From: Aquila chrysaetos chrysaetos
Taxonomy: Eukaryota; Chordata; Aves; Accipitriformes; Accipitridae
Assembly: GCF_900496995.4 (NCBI RefSeq)
Contig: NC_044009.1
Location: forward strand, 43,051,505-43,115,504
Direction of reading: 5' to 3'
Length of the DNA stretch: 64,000 nt
The position numbers and the translations under genes were made by a program. The number at the start of each line of letters is the position of its first letter. Position 1 is the stretch's first letter. Positions 50,503-64,000 of the stretch are shown piece by piece. The notes beneath the pieces are model-generated. The model was given only the letters and a program-made list of their open reading frames with translations. It was not told the origin of the DNA and made no database searches.

Positions 50503-50951
50503 TGTCGTGGTTTCAGCCCAGCCGGTAACAAAGGACCACACAGCCGCTCGCTTGCTCCTCCCGTCGGCCTCCGTTGGGATAGGGAGGAGACAGAGGAGAG
50601 AAAAGGGAAAAACCTGGAACCTCGAGGGTTGAGATAAGGGCAGTTTACTGGGACAACACACAAAAAAAGAGAAGTTACAACAACAACAACGGTACTAATG
50701 AAAGAATATACAAAAAGAGTGATGCACAGTGCAACTGCTCACCACCCAGAACCCGATGCTCCGCCACTTCCCCCACCGAAAGTCGAGAGAGCTCCCCCCA
50801 GCCTGCTCCCCATTTATATACCGAGCATGATGGCACATGGTATGGAATAGCTCCTTGGCTAGTTCAGGTCAGCTGCCCTGGCTGTGCCCCCCCTCCCCCA
50901 CCCCCCCAGGTTCCTGTAAAAATTAACTCTATCCCAGCTGAACCCAGGACA
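50503..50951 (-). mobile_element. Solo LTR of an ERVL-like element
   Basis: A 449-bp LTR reading TGTCGTGGTTTC...CCAGGACA on the + strand, flanked by perfect 5-bp duplications ACATG (50498-50502 and 50952-50956). It shares its ends and several blocks with the provirus LTR at 29719 but lacks the roughly 100-bp segment containing cagcaacaactgaaaacatc, so it is a related subfamily. A TATA-like tatata lies at 50815-50820. Internal genes were lost by LTR-LTR recombination. Confidence 0.93.
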
Positions 50952-51073
50952 ACATGTAAACCCATGGATAGAAAAACACTTAAAGAAACCTAGATGGAAA
51001 CAAGAATCAAGAATGGTGCTCTTGATTCCCACAAGTAAAAGGCACTAAAATTTTCCAGACTATTAAGAATATT

Positions 51074-54000
51074 CTATTTTCTGAAAGTAATAAGGTATTC
51101 AGGATATGCCTGAATGTCATTAAATATGACAAACATTGTTGGATTATTCACATTATCAACCACACTGTCATACAGATCAGTAGGATCTGCTGGGTTTTTT
51201 GGTGGAGGAGTGATTAGTCCTTTGCTCCCAGCACAGTACTGCCCAGTGAGGACCCGAGCCAAGTACATGTATCTTCTGCCATTCATATCTGGTCTGGAAT
51301 AAGTATCCTGAGCAGAATAACTTGCATCAACAGCAAAGTAGGTTCCATTTCCAATGGTTGCAGCTGTTTGGAAAGACAATGTTTTCAAATATAATTAGTG
51401 TTCACATTCCCATAAGAATCTCTAAAGCTCTCCCCTTTTTTTTTCTACTCTGCAGAAGTCATAAATTTGGTTAGAGTTTAAACAGCAAATTCTAGTAACA
51501 ATCCTTTGTATCAGAATCAAGTATGAATCCACTTAGATGTCAGATAAGCATCAACACCCAGGTTTTGACTGCCCTTTCCTAGGGGGGAAAGGGTTCCTCT
51601 CTCTGTTTAGCCTTGTTGCTTAGCCCGCAATCCATCAAATTGCAAATCTTCAGAGCCTTTTCAACTTAAAATGGCTATACAATTATAATTACAGTTTTCT
51701 AGTTGCACTTCACAGCAAGTTAGAGAAATCATGTTTCTTTGTCTGAGACAGATTTCTTTTTTCTGACATTGGCAGAAAGCTGTTCAAGCCAGATGGGTCC
51801 TTCCTATCTGGCTGCTCTGATTTTTGGATATTTTTGCACGGCTACCCAGCCTGACAGAAGGGAAGCGTGCCTCTCCTATCGTAACTCGTGGCTGAGATGG
51901 AGAGGTGGATGTCAATACTCACAGGCAGAGAGAGGACATGGGGATCTAGGGCTCTTGCTTCCCAAGTAAATCCAACGTCCTGGCACTACCAAAGAGCAGG
52001 AATGCATAACTACATCTCCTCTGGTCATGTTTTAAGAAGAAATGGTGGCTGTCATGTCTATCTGTGCACAGCCTGATACATTTTGTGTATGTTGGGCTTC
52101 ATTTTCTCAAGAAAACATCAGCATAAGTACCTCTAGAGGATCCAGACAGAGAAATGTCTGCTTTTTGGATCCAGACCACACTGAAGTGTCAACTAGAGCT
52201 GCGTTAAGCTCTCTGGGTCTCTCAAGATCAAGTCAGTCCTAGGCATGTACAATTGTGTCTTAAGGAAGAAAACATTAAGAACAGAAAGTAAGGACTTTTG
52301 AAGTAGGTTTGCAGGACCTTTAAGAGCGACTGGCACCTCAATGCAGCCCAAGTTCCACTTCTTTGGATCCTGTCCTTCATCTTTGAATGCTACCAAATAA
52401 CAAGCCTAACATGACTGTACTAGAGGAACTGGACAAAGCAGTCTCTGAACCAATGCAGAAAGTCTTTCTGCTAAATATTTAACAGTTGTCCCTAACAACC
52501 ATTAAAGGGGAAGAATTAATTCATGAATTTCAACTGATTTCATGTGCATAAAAATGGTAGGGGAGCATGATCTTCTGCTTGCTTGTGCTGTCCTTATCTT
52601 TGGAGGAAACAGGAGAAGTATCTGCACCTCTACTTTCCTACCTGCCTTTATCTAAGAAAAGAGGAGAATACCAGCAGCTAGTGGTTAGCATCTCAACTGA
52701 GGATGCTGAACAGAAGTCCTTGTTCCTTTCTGTAGGCAGATCATACAAAACATTTCTAAAAAGCTGCCCAGGCTTGCTTTCAGAGTAGGTGAGCTTTTTC
52801 TGATACCCTCTAGATGGTGGCATTCATCAACAAGGGATTAACAGAACAGGTTAATTCCTCTGTCCATACAGATTATGCTCTGGAGTTGTTTATTATTTTG
52901 TTCTCCAACTTCATTCAGCCTTCACATTGTACTGACAGTACTATAACATTGACATTCCCTAGCACCTCATACATGTCTAGGAAATTAACTGCTTTGGAAA
53001 ATGACTCACCATTCTTTCCAGCAAACCCACGATTGAATCCATTGTAGTTGATTGTGCTCAATGAGGATGCAGCTGTGCCGTGAAAAAGCAACTTCTCATT
53101 ATTTTGATTTTTGTTCTTTGTACAGAGAGAGATATTTTTTATCTGGTATGTCTGCCAGAGGAAGGGATTTTGTATTCTTTCAATCTGCAAAGTTACAAAA
53201 TACAACTATATTTATACTGGTAGGGACCAATATTTATCATGGCAGGAAATCATTAAACCAAACCAAACAGAAAGAATGACAGTAATTTTCACTATACCCT
53301 GTTAATGTGTGGTATTCAGTTCCCCAACCCAAACGAGAGCCTCCTGAAAAATCAGAAACCAAAGTAGCTTACAAGAGGTTTTCAAGCTTTGTAATTTTTG
53401 GCATACATTTGTCTTGCATAGTATACCAGGTACACAGGCAATCATGGTAGCTGTGCCTTGTCATTTTTAGAAATAGGCTGTTGTACCACTGCTAGAGGCA
53501 ATGATGTAAGATGCCTTCTGCACATCCTAATAATTTTTACTGATGATTTTCTCATTAAAGGGTAGACTGTAGCAATAGCATTACTTTGAACTTAAGTTTC
53601 TCTTCTAGACCTCAGCTTGGAAGTCAAGATTTCTTACTTTACTGAGTAGCTTAGCAACCCATAAGAAGTTCCTATATAAAAATAAATCGGTGAGAGGATG
53701 GATCTTGCTGGCTCCCTGTGCCAACAATGTGATTATAGCTCAGGGGGAAACAGTGTATCTGTGTCAAAGTATAATCTTAAAGGCATTGCTGTAACAGCTT
53801 TCCATTTTCAATGGAAAAAGACTTCAAGTCATTACCTGATTTTTTCTATTGTATAATACTATTTTGTTCTATTTGTGTCTTAGTGACCATGGTCATTGAA
53901 TCTCATGATGGAAGAAAATTTTTCAAACACATATTCTCACTCTTAATTTCATCGTATTTTCTCCTATTTATCATGCCTCCTGATTCTGAATAATTCCATC

Positions 54001-57000
54001 TTCTCCCTGGCAATTAAATCTCTGCACACTTTCACTCTGTTGCAGACTTTTCAACAAGCAGGATCAAATCATGACACTTTGGTTAAAACCAAACAGTCTA
54101 GCCTGAAAGGCTCTGGGACTGACAGGGAAGAAGTGGTAAAATAGTAAAAAGCTTTATGGCCAGTCTGCAAGGACTTTGTATTTTCCTTTGTATTCTGAAT
54201 GCGTTTGCTCATGCTTCCATTTCAATATAGAATTTCCCAATGGGAAATACCACATTAACTAGTGAGTACCACATTAGTTGGACACAGAGTCAGCCTGAAG
54301 ACTAATAATGCAAAACCAGTTGCATTATTAGAAGGCAGAAATGGAAGGGCAACTCTTAGGAAATCTGATTTGATTTATATCCACCCTGTACAGCGCTGGG
54401 GCGACTGACATATGAAAGGTGTATTAGGTTGCAGACACCTTACAAACAAATATTTAGGAAGTGTATTAATGTTTTCAGCCCCCCAAAATCATTTTTTTAC
54501 CCCTCGTAGGATTTCACCTTCTCTATGACAAAGCTAGGACAGGTTTTCTTGAACTTCTTCTGAACTTCCAGATATTCCTGACGTGATGGCTTGAGATTCA
54601 CCAGTTTGACCCGTTCCTTTTGCATGTCCTCCCACTGCACAGGGAGCTCTATTGACTGCTTATCTGCAAAACAGAGATTGCATTAGTATCACAGATATCT
54701 AACTCAGTTTTGTAGGCACGTCTTACAAACCAACCACATATAGAGGGCTGAGAGGACAGTACCTTATGCAATACTTTATTCGAAGAATACGCTCTCTCTT
54801 CAATACATCACTGGCTCTGTAATGCACTGTTAAGACTTTACATTTTCTCTAGTCTAATTATCCCTATACTAATATCTAACTAAAAACAAGTTTGAAAACC
54901 ACGGAAGAATTTTATGCATTCTTCATACACCACTTCCTTTGTCAAAATTAAGCATGAAGTCTATGCTCACTAGTCACACACGTAGAGATAATATTTGTAT
55001 TTAAAATAGATGTTCTGATTTCAGTCATACCTGCCACGAATTATGAAACTAAAACTGCTGCCTATGGCATGCCCAGAGGCGAAAAAAGATGAAAAAGGAA
55101 AACAAAGGAAAAAAAGCTATGGAATAGCTTACTTCTTTTGAATACCTGAATTTGCATTTATCAGAATTATCATTCAATAATCACTATTAAAGACTTTTAT
55201 TAGCAAAGCTGTAATTTACCTTCATTCTTTGGCACACGTTGAATGTATATAGTTTTTCCTTGGTCATCATTAGCCTGTAGAGTATTCAGATCCACCTTGT
55301 AGTTGTTGTTGTTAATTTTGACAGTAAGATGTGGTTTTTTAGCTATTTTGGCATCCTCCAGCTGCATATTTGTCAGTTTATCAAAAGCAACAAAGCTGTC
55401 ATTGCTTCCTGGATACCTCCATTCTACCAAGTTATAAACAAGTTCTGCCTTGGATTGTTCTTCTTCAGTATCCTTAATTTTTTGGATCATTTTTTGAACC
55501 TCCACAGAAACAAAACAGACATCCCTACTAATACCAGAAATTTTAATGCAAGGTGGGGAAAGTTTATTTTCAAGCTGAATGGTAACATGCTTTCTTCTCT
55601 GGAGATCTGCCAAAGTGTCAATTTGCCTCTCATCAAAATTTTCAATTAGCTCATCTGAAATAATGTTTTCAAACTGTTCCTTTAAAATTAAGTTCTTTAT
55701 CCAGGACTCAGTAGCATCCACATTTTTTTGGCTTTCTCCGCAAATTTGAAATATGGCTAAATCAACTTTCTTCTCCAAAACCATGGGCTTTTTCTTCTCA
55801 GTGGGTTGTTTTTTGCCCCAAAAAAATGCTGCAAAGAAATATATGTTGATTATTAGTTTGAAATAAAAGATCTTTAGTTTTATGTGCCCATGCACATAGA
55901 AAACCCACCTACTTACATTTAAGCAGAGACATCCACGAATCTCTTGTGGATGAATCTGAATCTTCTCTTTTCTTCATGCTTAGGTAAAAGTCGTTAAGCA
56001 TCTTTATCTGGAAGATGACGATTTTAATTTTTTTCAAATGCTGCACTGATCTTTTGCTTGCAAATTCCACTATAGCATCCAACATGTCATCAGCTACCTT
56101 TGCTGGACTCTGTCCTGCTCGACCTAAACAAAAATAAAAGGCATGTATCAGTGAACAGTACTTAAATCAAGGCAGCATCCAGAAAACAGAGACCACGTCC
56201 CCAGCTCATACAGACTGGTGTCCCTCTCTCCTCCCCCATTATGCTTTCTGGCCAAAGCCCCAGGCTTAACCTCAGCTTTACACCTAAGCCTGTGAGCTCC
56301 AGGAGCTGACACCCTACACAGAGCTGGGAAGCCCTTCTGCAGTTCACCCCCGTTTACCTGGAGGCTCCAACAAGCACTTCAGCCTTAGCATCCCCCTGAT
56401 ATTTTTAAATCCTCACATCACTAAATCTATCCCCGTGTTTATAGCAAGTACCAAAGTAAAACCAAATCAAAATCAGCAGAGGATTTTGAGACAAGCCTGC
56501 AGCGTATTTCAACATATGAACAGGAACACCAAGCTCAAAACAACTGCTCTCATTCCCCTACAACAAGCTTGAAGTGCAACCTAAAGCTTATCCCGCAACG
56601 TTGGTGGGAGCCCTGCCAATTTCAGCCACGGCATCCCTTGGACAGCCATCGTGACACCAGCACGCAGATGATGTTGGCAGTCCATGGGACCTGCCATAAC
56701 TATCACTGTGGAGTCCAAACACTGACCCACACCACCAGCTCCTACCCTAACCTGGCATGCTGAGCAAGGACCAGCTCACAACTTCTTTTTCCAGTCAAGG
56801 GGAGCCTTGGTCTGAGAAGCATACCCTGCTTTCTTCAAGCCCCGCTCCCCAAGCTAACCAGAAGCTTAAGCCAAATAAACTAGCCTGCCTCTAGCCCTCC
56901 ACTGGAGCAGGTAGACTGAAACAAGACCTATAAAAAGTGTAAACTGCAGGTATTCTGTAGCCAGCCCACAATTTCCATAGTCAGCCAGGCAACGTTTCGG

Positions 57001-60000
57001 TCTCAGGACAACTCCAGCTTTCTTCACCTACAAACTCCAACCCCAGCCCTTCTGTGTGGCTGAAATCCCAAAGCAAAGTCTATGGGAAGTTTGAAGAAAG
57101 GTGCAGGGTGGCTAGCTGAGATACACAGTCTGTTTTGGGGCAGAATGTCTTTTATGGAGCAATATCTTTTCTTTAGGTGTTCTTGCTCAATCAATATTGA
57201 CTGTAATATTTATACTTTAAAAAAAGCAGCATTTTTGAAGTGTGCAGATGGTGTTTGAACTGACTACAACGAACTTTCACAAAACACAGTTTACAGAGTT
57301 TCTTGTACAAGTCTACTGTTACCCATATCAGAGGTATTAACTTTGTTCCAGTTTCTGGACTACCCCCATCACAGCCCTCATCGCTTCCTCAAGAAAACAC
57401 AAACCTGTTCCAATTGCTGGGAAGGCAACAGATTGGTACATCCTTAGCTCACACTCATTAAGCACTTTGGAAACCTGACTCTTCACGTTGTTGTCGTGAA
57501 TCAAGTGGATGATTTTGCTGCACAACAGTTTTCCACCTTGTGTAGTAATAAAGCCATTTTGACACTGCCCAGCTGGAAGACAGAAGATAAATACGGAGAC
57601 ATAACATTTTCAAAGTGCGTATCTCTTCTGGGAAGACAGCTAGTTATACTGATGCTAGAAGAGAAGTGGAAAGAAATCCACTGTGAGCTATATTATCCTG
57701 GGTTTAGTTGATTCTGGTTTTCTCTGTAAATATTCTGATTGCAGAACTTCTTTAAGAAAGTAATTAAAGTAATTGTGTGTTTTCTAATTTCCCAAGATCT
57801 CTGTTACAAAGTAGTTCCCTATTAAGCACAACTTAAGAATTTATGTTGAATTTAAATACAGCTCACTTTTATTTAAAAGCATGCCAACAGAATGTTCACA
57901 ATTCAATTATATGAGAAATCCTTTCTTATGCCACTTAGTCCTTGAAAGCTCAAACTCTTATTCTGCAGAAGAGCTGAATGGTTAAAATAGTATCATTAAG
58001 ATAATGACCAACTGATCTAAGAACTGTGGTACGGAATCTTTAAAAAGATGTTTGTGTTTTTTCAGAGCACTCATGTTTGATTACAAACACCTCAAAATGG
58101 GAGTCATATTGTGAGGATGAATGGACTGATGAATAGAGTTACATACCACTTCACTGGTCACAAAGGTAACAACTGATTGTAAGATGCTCTGAATGCGCTG
58201 AGATCAGGCTGATAAATGGGGAGAGCCTGCAGAGCCAAAGGCTAGGAAAAATATCTGGGAAACTCCATCTTGAAAGTTAACTTCTGGACTCAGAGCAGGA
58301 ACTTTTTGTTTATGCAACCAGAACATGTTCCCTTCTGTGCTTGTAGAGGCCAGCCACAGGGAGTTGGGATTTTACCACTCTACTGTCTGGAAGAATGCAG
58401 ACTACAGAAGAACTCATGATCAAGCTGATAAGCAGAGTTACATTATTTCAATAAAAAATAATTATGTATTTGTGAATACAAGCCCAGATTTGCTATTAGC
58501 TTTTAAAAGCCAGTCCTACACATGCTTACACCAAAAGACAGTCTTGCACCACTTTGCTCAGTTTCAAAACCTCAGCTCTCTTGTAGCTGACAAAAGATGA
58601 GCTTAAAAATTATGCTGAAGTCAATGGGGCTATTTCTGTTCTTAAGTCAGGAACACGCTTGAGTAATTTCAGGGGTAAAAAACTTAAATTACTTTAATTT
58701 CCCAGCACTTATTAGCATCAGAAAACTGTATCCACTTTCTGCTCAGTTGTGAAAAGAAAAATTCTCAAAGTAGGTGTCAACAACAACAGGACTTTTCAAA
58801 ATTCCTAAAAGTGAAAGCTATTTTTTCCGATAAAATAATTATACCATCAGAGCAGAGAATTATAAAACAACTTTAAGTTTTCAGAGAGAACAAAAAAAAA
58901 AAAAAAATTAATCCAACAAAATAGTATGCTTTAACATACCATATTGAGCACATTCTGCTTCTACCTGGGAACCAGCAGCATCCATAATTGCTTTGAAGAC
59001 CCCTTAAATTACACAAGAAAAGCATATGCATTCATTAAGTCAGCTTAGCTGTTTCTACTCAAAACTCTACCCAACTTCTGTACTCTACAAATACCCCAAA
59101 TTCTTAAATGGCAGGATCCCACAAAGTGCAAAACCTTGCCAGTTCCCCTAAGTGCCCTCCATGACACACTGCACTGGCTGCAAAGAGAACACTGCCTTCA
59201 TTATTGATTAGAAATCATTAAGAATAACTTCCTATTTCATCGTTTCACCAGCCAGTAGTATGCCCCTCACCAAACCCTCCAATTGCTTTGAATTATATCA
59301 TTTGATATCGTTCATGCTTGCAATTCACAATGTCACCAAAGAATCCTCTGCTTCTTACAGGTCAATTTACTTAACCAGGGCTTTGGCTTGCAGTGAAACA
59401 TACTAGGACAAGAGCAGTTTTTCAAAGTTTTTGATCTAAAAATTTCCTTTTATTTAAACATTTTTGGTTTTAAATAAGAAAAAATCTGGTCAGATGCCTT
59501 GTCTTTGGGTAGTTTGGAAAGTAAATGGAATATTCAGATCTGTAAAAAAACTGGTTAAGATCTGTTTCCTGACTAATCACAACTCTCTCTCATCTGAAAA
59601 ATACTTCATAAAAGTTTCACATATGGACAACTCTTACCCTTCCTCCTTCTAAAACTAGCCCAAACTTATCACTAAAGAAATACATATTCAATACAATACC
59701 TGATGTGGCATCAAATGTTGGGTTTGATATGTTTACAATAACCTCTGTATCTTCCTTGGTAATATCTCCACTAATTACTTGAAGTGTAATGGAACCAATC
59801 TGCATCTCATGAACTCCCAATACTTCAGTTGAAACAGGCTTAATGAAACCTGCAAGGAAAATAAAAATACCTTAAAACACTTCTCCTCTAGTTTGGGGTA
59901 TTATTCTTTTACACTGATGGGAACTTCAACTTATCCTTTTAAGGAATATGCTCTAGATCAGTTTAATGGACCTAGAGAGTCTCTGCCTTTCTCTCCACTC

Positions 60001-63000
60001 CATTTCTGAAATCAGGAAGGCGCAGTATTCTTCCCAATTAAATACTGTGAAAGTGAAACCACTTCTATTCCCGTAAATACCCACAATATAAATTCAGAAA
60101 GGACTCTTGGGGTTATCTGATCTGACCAGCTCTGCAATGGAGTTTTCTGAATTAACTCTTACAAGAAATGGAGTATCCAGCTTAAGAACTGCCAGTAACG
60201 GAGATCCCATCACACCACATTTGTAAGTTATTTCATCTTTACCCTCACAGATATAAAACTGTTCCTTACTTCTAGTTGAAACTTAACGAATTCATATTTT
60301 ATCTGCACACTCTTAACCTCCTCTCTGATACTCACAGCAACTGAGAAGAAAGAGCTATATATTCTTATGAATAAGCCTCCGCTGTTGATGCAGTTCACTC
60401 GTATGTTTTTGCTATTGTATCACACTACTGTCAATTAATAAATGGGAAAGGAATTATCCATTCAGTATAACTCTATATTAAAGATTAAAGGTACAGAAAT
60501 ACATGTTATTTATGGCTTGTTTGGCAAAGTGATAGCAAGTTCTTATACCCTTTGAGTAGGACAAATGAACAGTTTTCCTACCAGGGTATCCTCTTCCATG
60601 TGTTAAGACTGGCCTCACTAAGAGATGAGCATGCCCTCAACAAAAGAAATTGCTCTTTAAGATTTTTTACAAGTGGAGTTTAAGAATGCCAGTCCATTAG
60701 GAGGCAAAAAATGCTCTGTATCTTGATGACATTGTCTGTTTCCTGATATGTATAAAACCACTTTACAGTATTTACATTCTCCCGTGTCCCACCTCCTGCC
60801 CCTATACAACTTACTTGACCATGGTGCTGCAGCATTGCAACTTTCAGCTACCCTATGTTCTAGTTCAATGGTAAAAGCCTAAGAAGAGAAAAAAGGTACC
60901 AAAGATAGTATTTCACAGTTTATATACTGAATATTTCTATAATTAACATTAACAGTCATGTAGCTCTTGCTGAGCCATCTGATGCATTTTACAGTTGTGT
61001 TTAGGTATCATTAATAACAGTGGAAGACTCAGTGTGGACAGTGTGGTAATAGTAATAGATACTGTCTTTGCATTGCTGGAACTCCTCTGTCAAAAGATGA
61101 GTGAGCATCTACAGGTGTTTAGAGTGCCAGCAGGGAGGCCAATTTTGTCTGCAGCTTGTGCTTGCTGAGTTCATATTTCAGAGACACTGAATGAGACGCA
61201 GGAGAGACATCCCACTGTCACCAGCCCACAGCAATAAAAAAGTGCTAAATTATTCCTTTAAGAAAGCAATATAACTAAAATATATTGTTAAGGTGTAACT
61301 AGAACAGTATGTAACATAGATGGCTTTGTCCTGAGAACTACCTGAATGTTATCCGTATCTTTTGGATTCAAGAGAAAATGAACTTCCTGGAGAGTCTTCC
61401 GAGCATGACTACTACTGAACTTGAATACCACATCAAACATTAACTTAGAAACAACAGTTTTAGGAAATCCAAATCCTCCAGTTCCAATAGCTGGGAAAGT
61501 GATCGATTTCAGTCCAAATTCTTCAGTTTTCTTCAAGCAGAAATTGATTATGTCTTCTAGTGTCTGTAATACACAGCAAAGATTCTTTTTTTTTTTTAAT
61601 AAAAAAAAAAAAAAAGGCATCATTTATTATTAGTTCCATAGAGACTATGCTGGTATGAGAAAAAGCTCTCAGTGCATGAAGGCATCTTTAAGGTGACTCT
61701 AACAGAAGTAAACAGAGTAGAGTCACCTAAACTAACTATTTTACATTCTGAAACTTCAGGATAGGATCCCAAATAAATCTGTTTTCAAAATCTTTTTTTT
61801 TTTTTTTAAATAATTAGAATGTACCTTCAGGGTCTGTCCTTTTCCTCCATCCCACGCGGGAAGTATAGCATGAAGCACGGACTTGCAGGCCAGAGAACAT
61901 CCACTGGTGCAGACCACACTGCCTTGACCAGCAACCTGTCTTTGCTTTTCATTGTCAAACTCTACTTGGAGCTCTGGCCCAGCCTTTTCCAGCAAGGCTT
62001 TGCAAAGAGGCCCCACACCAAACTTCAGATCTGTGCCAACACTGTTGACGACAACATCCGTCTGCAACAAAATTCCAACAAAAATACCTGTAGCCAGACT
62101 TCAAGTAAAAATATGCATCGAGACTAATAGCAGTACCAAAGCAATGCACAGCAGGAAAACCAAGATGCCAGTGGAGAAATAACCCACTTTTCAGCACAGC
62201 TTCTGCATACTGAGTATTCCCGGACATGTAGGAAACCTACAGTAGGCAGCATCAGACCCACTGTGAGTACCAACACCACAGGTATCTGCGTTCGAGCAGG
62301 TCAGTCATTCACCCATCCATCCATCCATCCATCCAGGCAGAGCTGTCAAGCCCTGGGTGGAGGTAAGGCTGTGACTCACCTCGTCCCGAGCAGATGCCAA
62401 TGTCTGGGCAGGTGAAATAAACCCAACCTCTGCTGTCTGCCTCATCCCGTCTCCCCAGACCCAGCCTTTCCTACATTTCCTTGTGAAGAACTGCTGCAGT
62501 ATTGCTCGTTCTTCTCTAGCATCATCACAGGATGCAAAATATAAGTATTGTATAAGGTACACATAATGTAGAAAGTTCAATGTCCCTTTCCTCCTTTCCA
62601 CTGAAGTGGGATTGTCTACACCTTATCAGAAAAGCAGCACCTCATGCACCAAAATGAGATGAAGGGAGGTTGCTGTGCTCTCATGAAGTAAAACAGGCAA
62701 AGCCCTCAAGTCTGGTGGTTGCTTTGCTTTTTTTCCTCTGGAGATGTTTTAATTACAAAGTATTTTAAATGTGTGTCATGCTGAGGTTTTTTTACATTTA
62801 GTATTGCTCTTTTATCGGAAGAGCCTTTTACAGGCGCCAAAATGACAACCGAAGCAATAATATTGAAACAACAGGACAATAATAATAATTTAGGGAGATC
62901 CTAAACTCCCAAAGTATAACGGTCAGGGGCTATTTTCAATAGGGACATTTATTCAAGATGCACTTTGCATGACCGAAGAAAAAAACATAAAGGGAAAGAA

Positions 63001-64000
63001 ACTACGTCAGAGGTGTAAATTGACTTTTGATGGTCTAGATGAGTAGTAGTTAAACTGTTTGTTAGCAAAAAGAATGAAAAAAGAAAATGGGCGGGCAGGG
63101 AAGTAGAATCAGGTCTAGACTTCAGCAAAACAATCTAAGCATGCACTCTTCTATGGGGTCACTTTTCTAGAGCCCAGTAACTTCTTCATAGACTGTGTCT
63201 ATAAACCCATCCAAAGAGAAGGGAACTAAAAAAATAAGTTATGTCCTCCCTGTTAGCATGACTCACAACAGCAGCCCAGACACGTGCTGATTTCCCATAA
63301 TATCCAACCTAGATAGCTACAGATCTTATAAATACTTTTAGAAAGTATTTTAATATTTCTCTTTTAGAAAAAAAAGCAAACTGTCTTACATGTTGACCTT
63401 AGATCTGGAGAACAAATAAAACCTAGCTGGGAATGAAACATCCCAAAATTCACAGCTGCCACTAGGAACAGCTGCAGAATGACAGACCCCAACCTGAAAT
63501 CCATTAGTATTCCAAGCTTGCATCCTTGTTTAGCTAGCACATAGCTGTTGTTTCCTTACATAGCAATTGCCTTGTAAAACAATATAACCTACTGTCCTTC
63601 CTTTTCTGTTTAAAGAAGATCTTCACATCAAGTTAGAGAGGAAGCGGAAAATTAAAGACCTACCGTGGCTTCCTGAACGTTTTTCTCCTCTACTCGGATG
63701 TGAAGTCCTTCATTTGTTGTAACCATGCGCAGATCATCTCTAGCCATCTGCAGATCCTCTTTTCTCTTCTCCTTCTGGCTTTCTCTCTGCTTACGGTTTT
63801 CCGAGCGCGGCAGCAGTATTGGGGAGGATGATTTAGCTGTAAACATTTTTTTTACTGCCTCACTCAGCAGCTGAACTGTTTCTTCCACATCATCCACAAG
63901 ATGAACCTCCTTCAAGCTGCTGTCCCCCATGGATTCTTCCAAGGTCTCCTTGATGGAGGATACAATCAAATATGTACACTCTTCCAGTGGGAAGCCAAAA
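51074..64000 (-). CDS. PARP14: PARP14-type mono-ADP-ribosyltransferase, C-terminal part (5' end off window)
   Basis: This is a macrodomain ADP-ribosyltransferase; PARP14 is interferon-linked and acts in innate immunity. Exons in gene order: 63664-64000 (partial), 61825-62061, 61342-61563, 60815-60878, 59700-59849, 58940-59002, 57405-57536, 55917-56123, 55220-55828, 54518-54663, 53010-53184, 51074-51363. They give 876 residues plus stop, phase kept. Domains in order are: the end of macrodomain 1 (FGFPLEEC) and a charged linker; macrodomain 2 ([20 protein letters not shown]); macrodomain 3 ([24 protein letters not shown]); a linker and WWE domain (from about [14 protein letters not shown]) in the 609-bp exon; and the catalytic domain. 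The last has [20 protein letters not shown] (His) and YFAVDASYS (Tyr). The third triad position, Glu in PARP1, is Met (TMFVIFND), so mono- rather than poly-transfer is expected. Birds carry several PARP14-like copies, so exact orthology is not settled. Confidence 0.94.
62313..62335. repeat. (CATC)n microsatellite
   Basis: About five and a half CATC units in the PARP14 intron between the exons at 63664 and 62061. Confidence 0.9.

Noticed and set aside
54491-54511. A later donor (gtaaaa) for the PARP14 exon at 54518-54663
   Set aside because: It would add residues and break the frame into IERIQNP. The donor AAG|gtgaaa at 54512-54517 keeps phase and the family join.
1-64000. CRISPR arrays, operons, riboswitches or bacterial insertion sequences
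   Set aside because: The window is vertebrate nuclear DNA. Short tandem repeats here have no spacer structure.

Overview
This is a stretch of vertebrate nuclear DNA, almost certainly from a bird. The genes have many small exons with GT-AG introns, two CpG-island promoters are present, and the repeats are of avian type: degraded CR1 LINEs and ERVL-like LTR elements whose LTRs read TGTCGTGGTTT...GGACA on the + strand. The species cannot be read from the sequence.

Layout. Bases 1-6250 hold no recognisable gene, only an old CR1 LINE (about 2690-3695). A CpG island at about 6280-6900 starts an eight-exon + strand gene (6582-21019). It encodes a complete 349-residue cytosolic NAD-dependent glycerol-3-phosphate dehydrogenase, probably the third vertebrate paralogue called GPD1L2 in chicken. 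Its 3' UTR meets tail-to-tail the long 3' UTR of a - strand gene, the leishmanolysin-like metallopeptidase LMLN. LMLN has 17 coding exons (27264-47820) and 671 residues. Its intron 15 carries a 6.5-kb ERVL-like provirus in sense orientation, bounded by a 5-bp target duplication, with decayed gag and pol, no visible env and a truncated 5' LTR. The LMLN CpG-island promoter (about 47320-48040) abuts a roughly 600-bp GCAAY/GCAGY pentanucleotide array. After a short intergenic region with a 449-bp solo LTR comes the 3' part of a PARP14-type gene on the - strand (51074-64000). It runs off the right edge, and its N-terminal half is outside the window.

The three genes do not form a pathway: one is in glycolytic/glycerolipid metabolism, one is a membrane-anchored zinc protease, and one is an interferon-type macrodomain ADP-ribosyltransferase. 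All exon joins below were derived by reading splice sites by eye. Reading phase is kept across every junction, and the key catalytic residues fall at the expected positions. I did not find a convincing new biological system. The most notable items are the GPD1L2 paralogue, the GC-AG intron and 31-bp exon in LMLN, the nested provirus with a hydrophobic reading frame before gag, and the pentanucleotide array beside the LMLN promoter.
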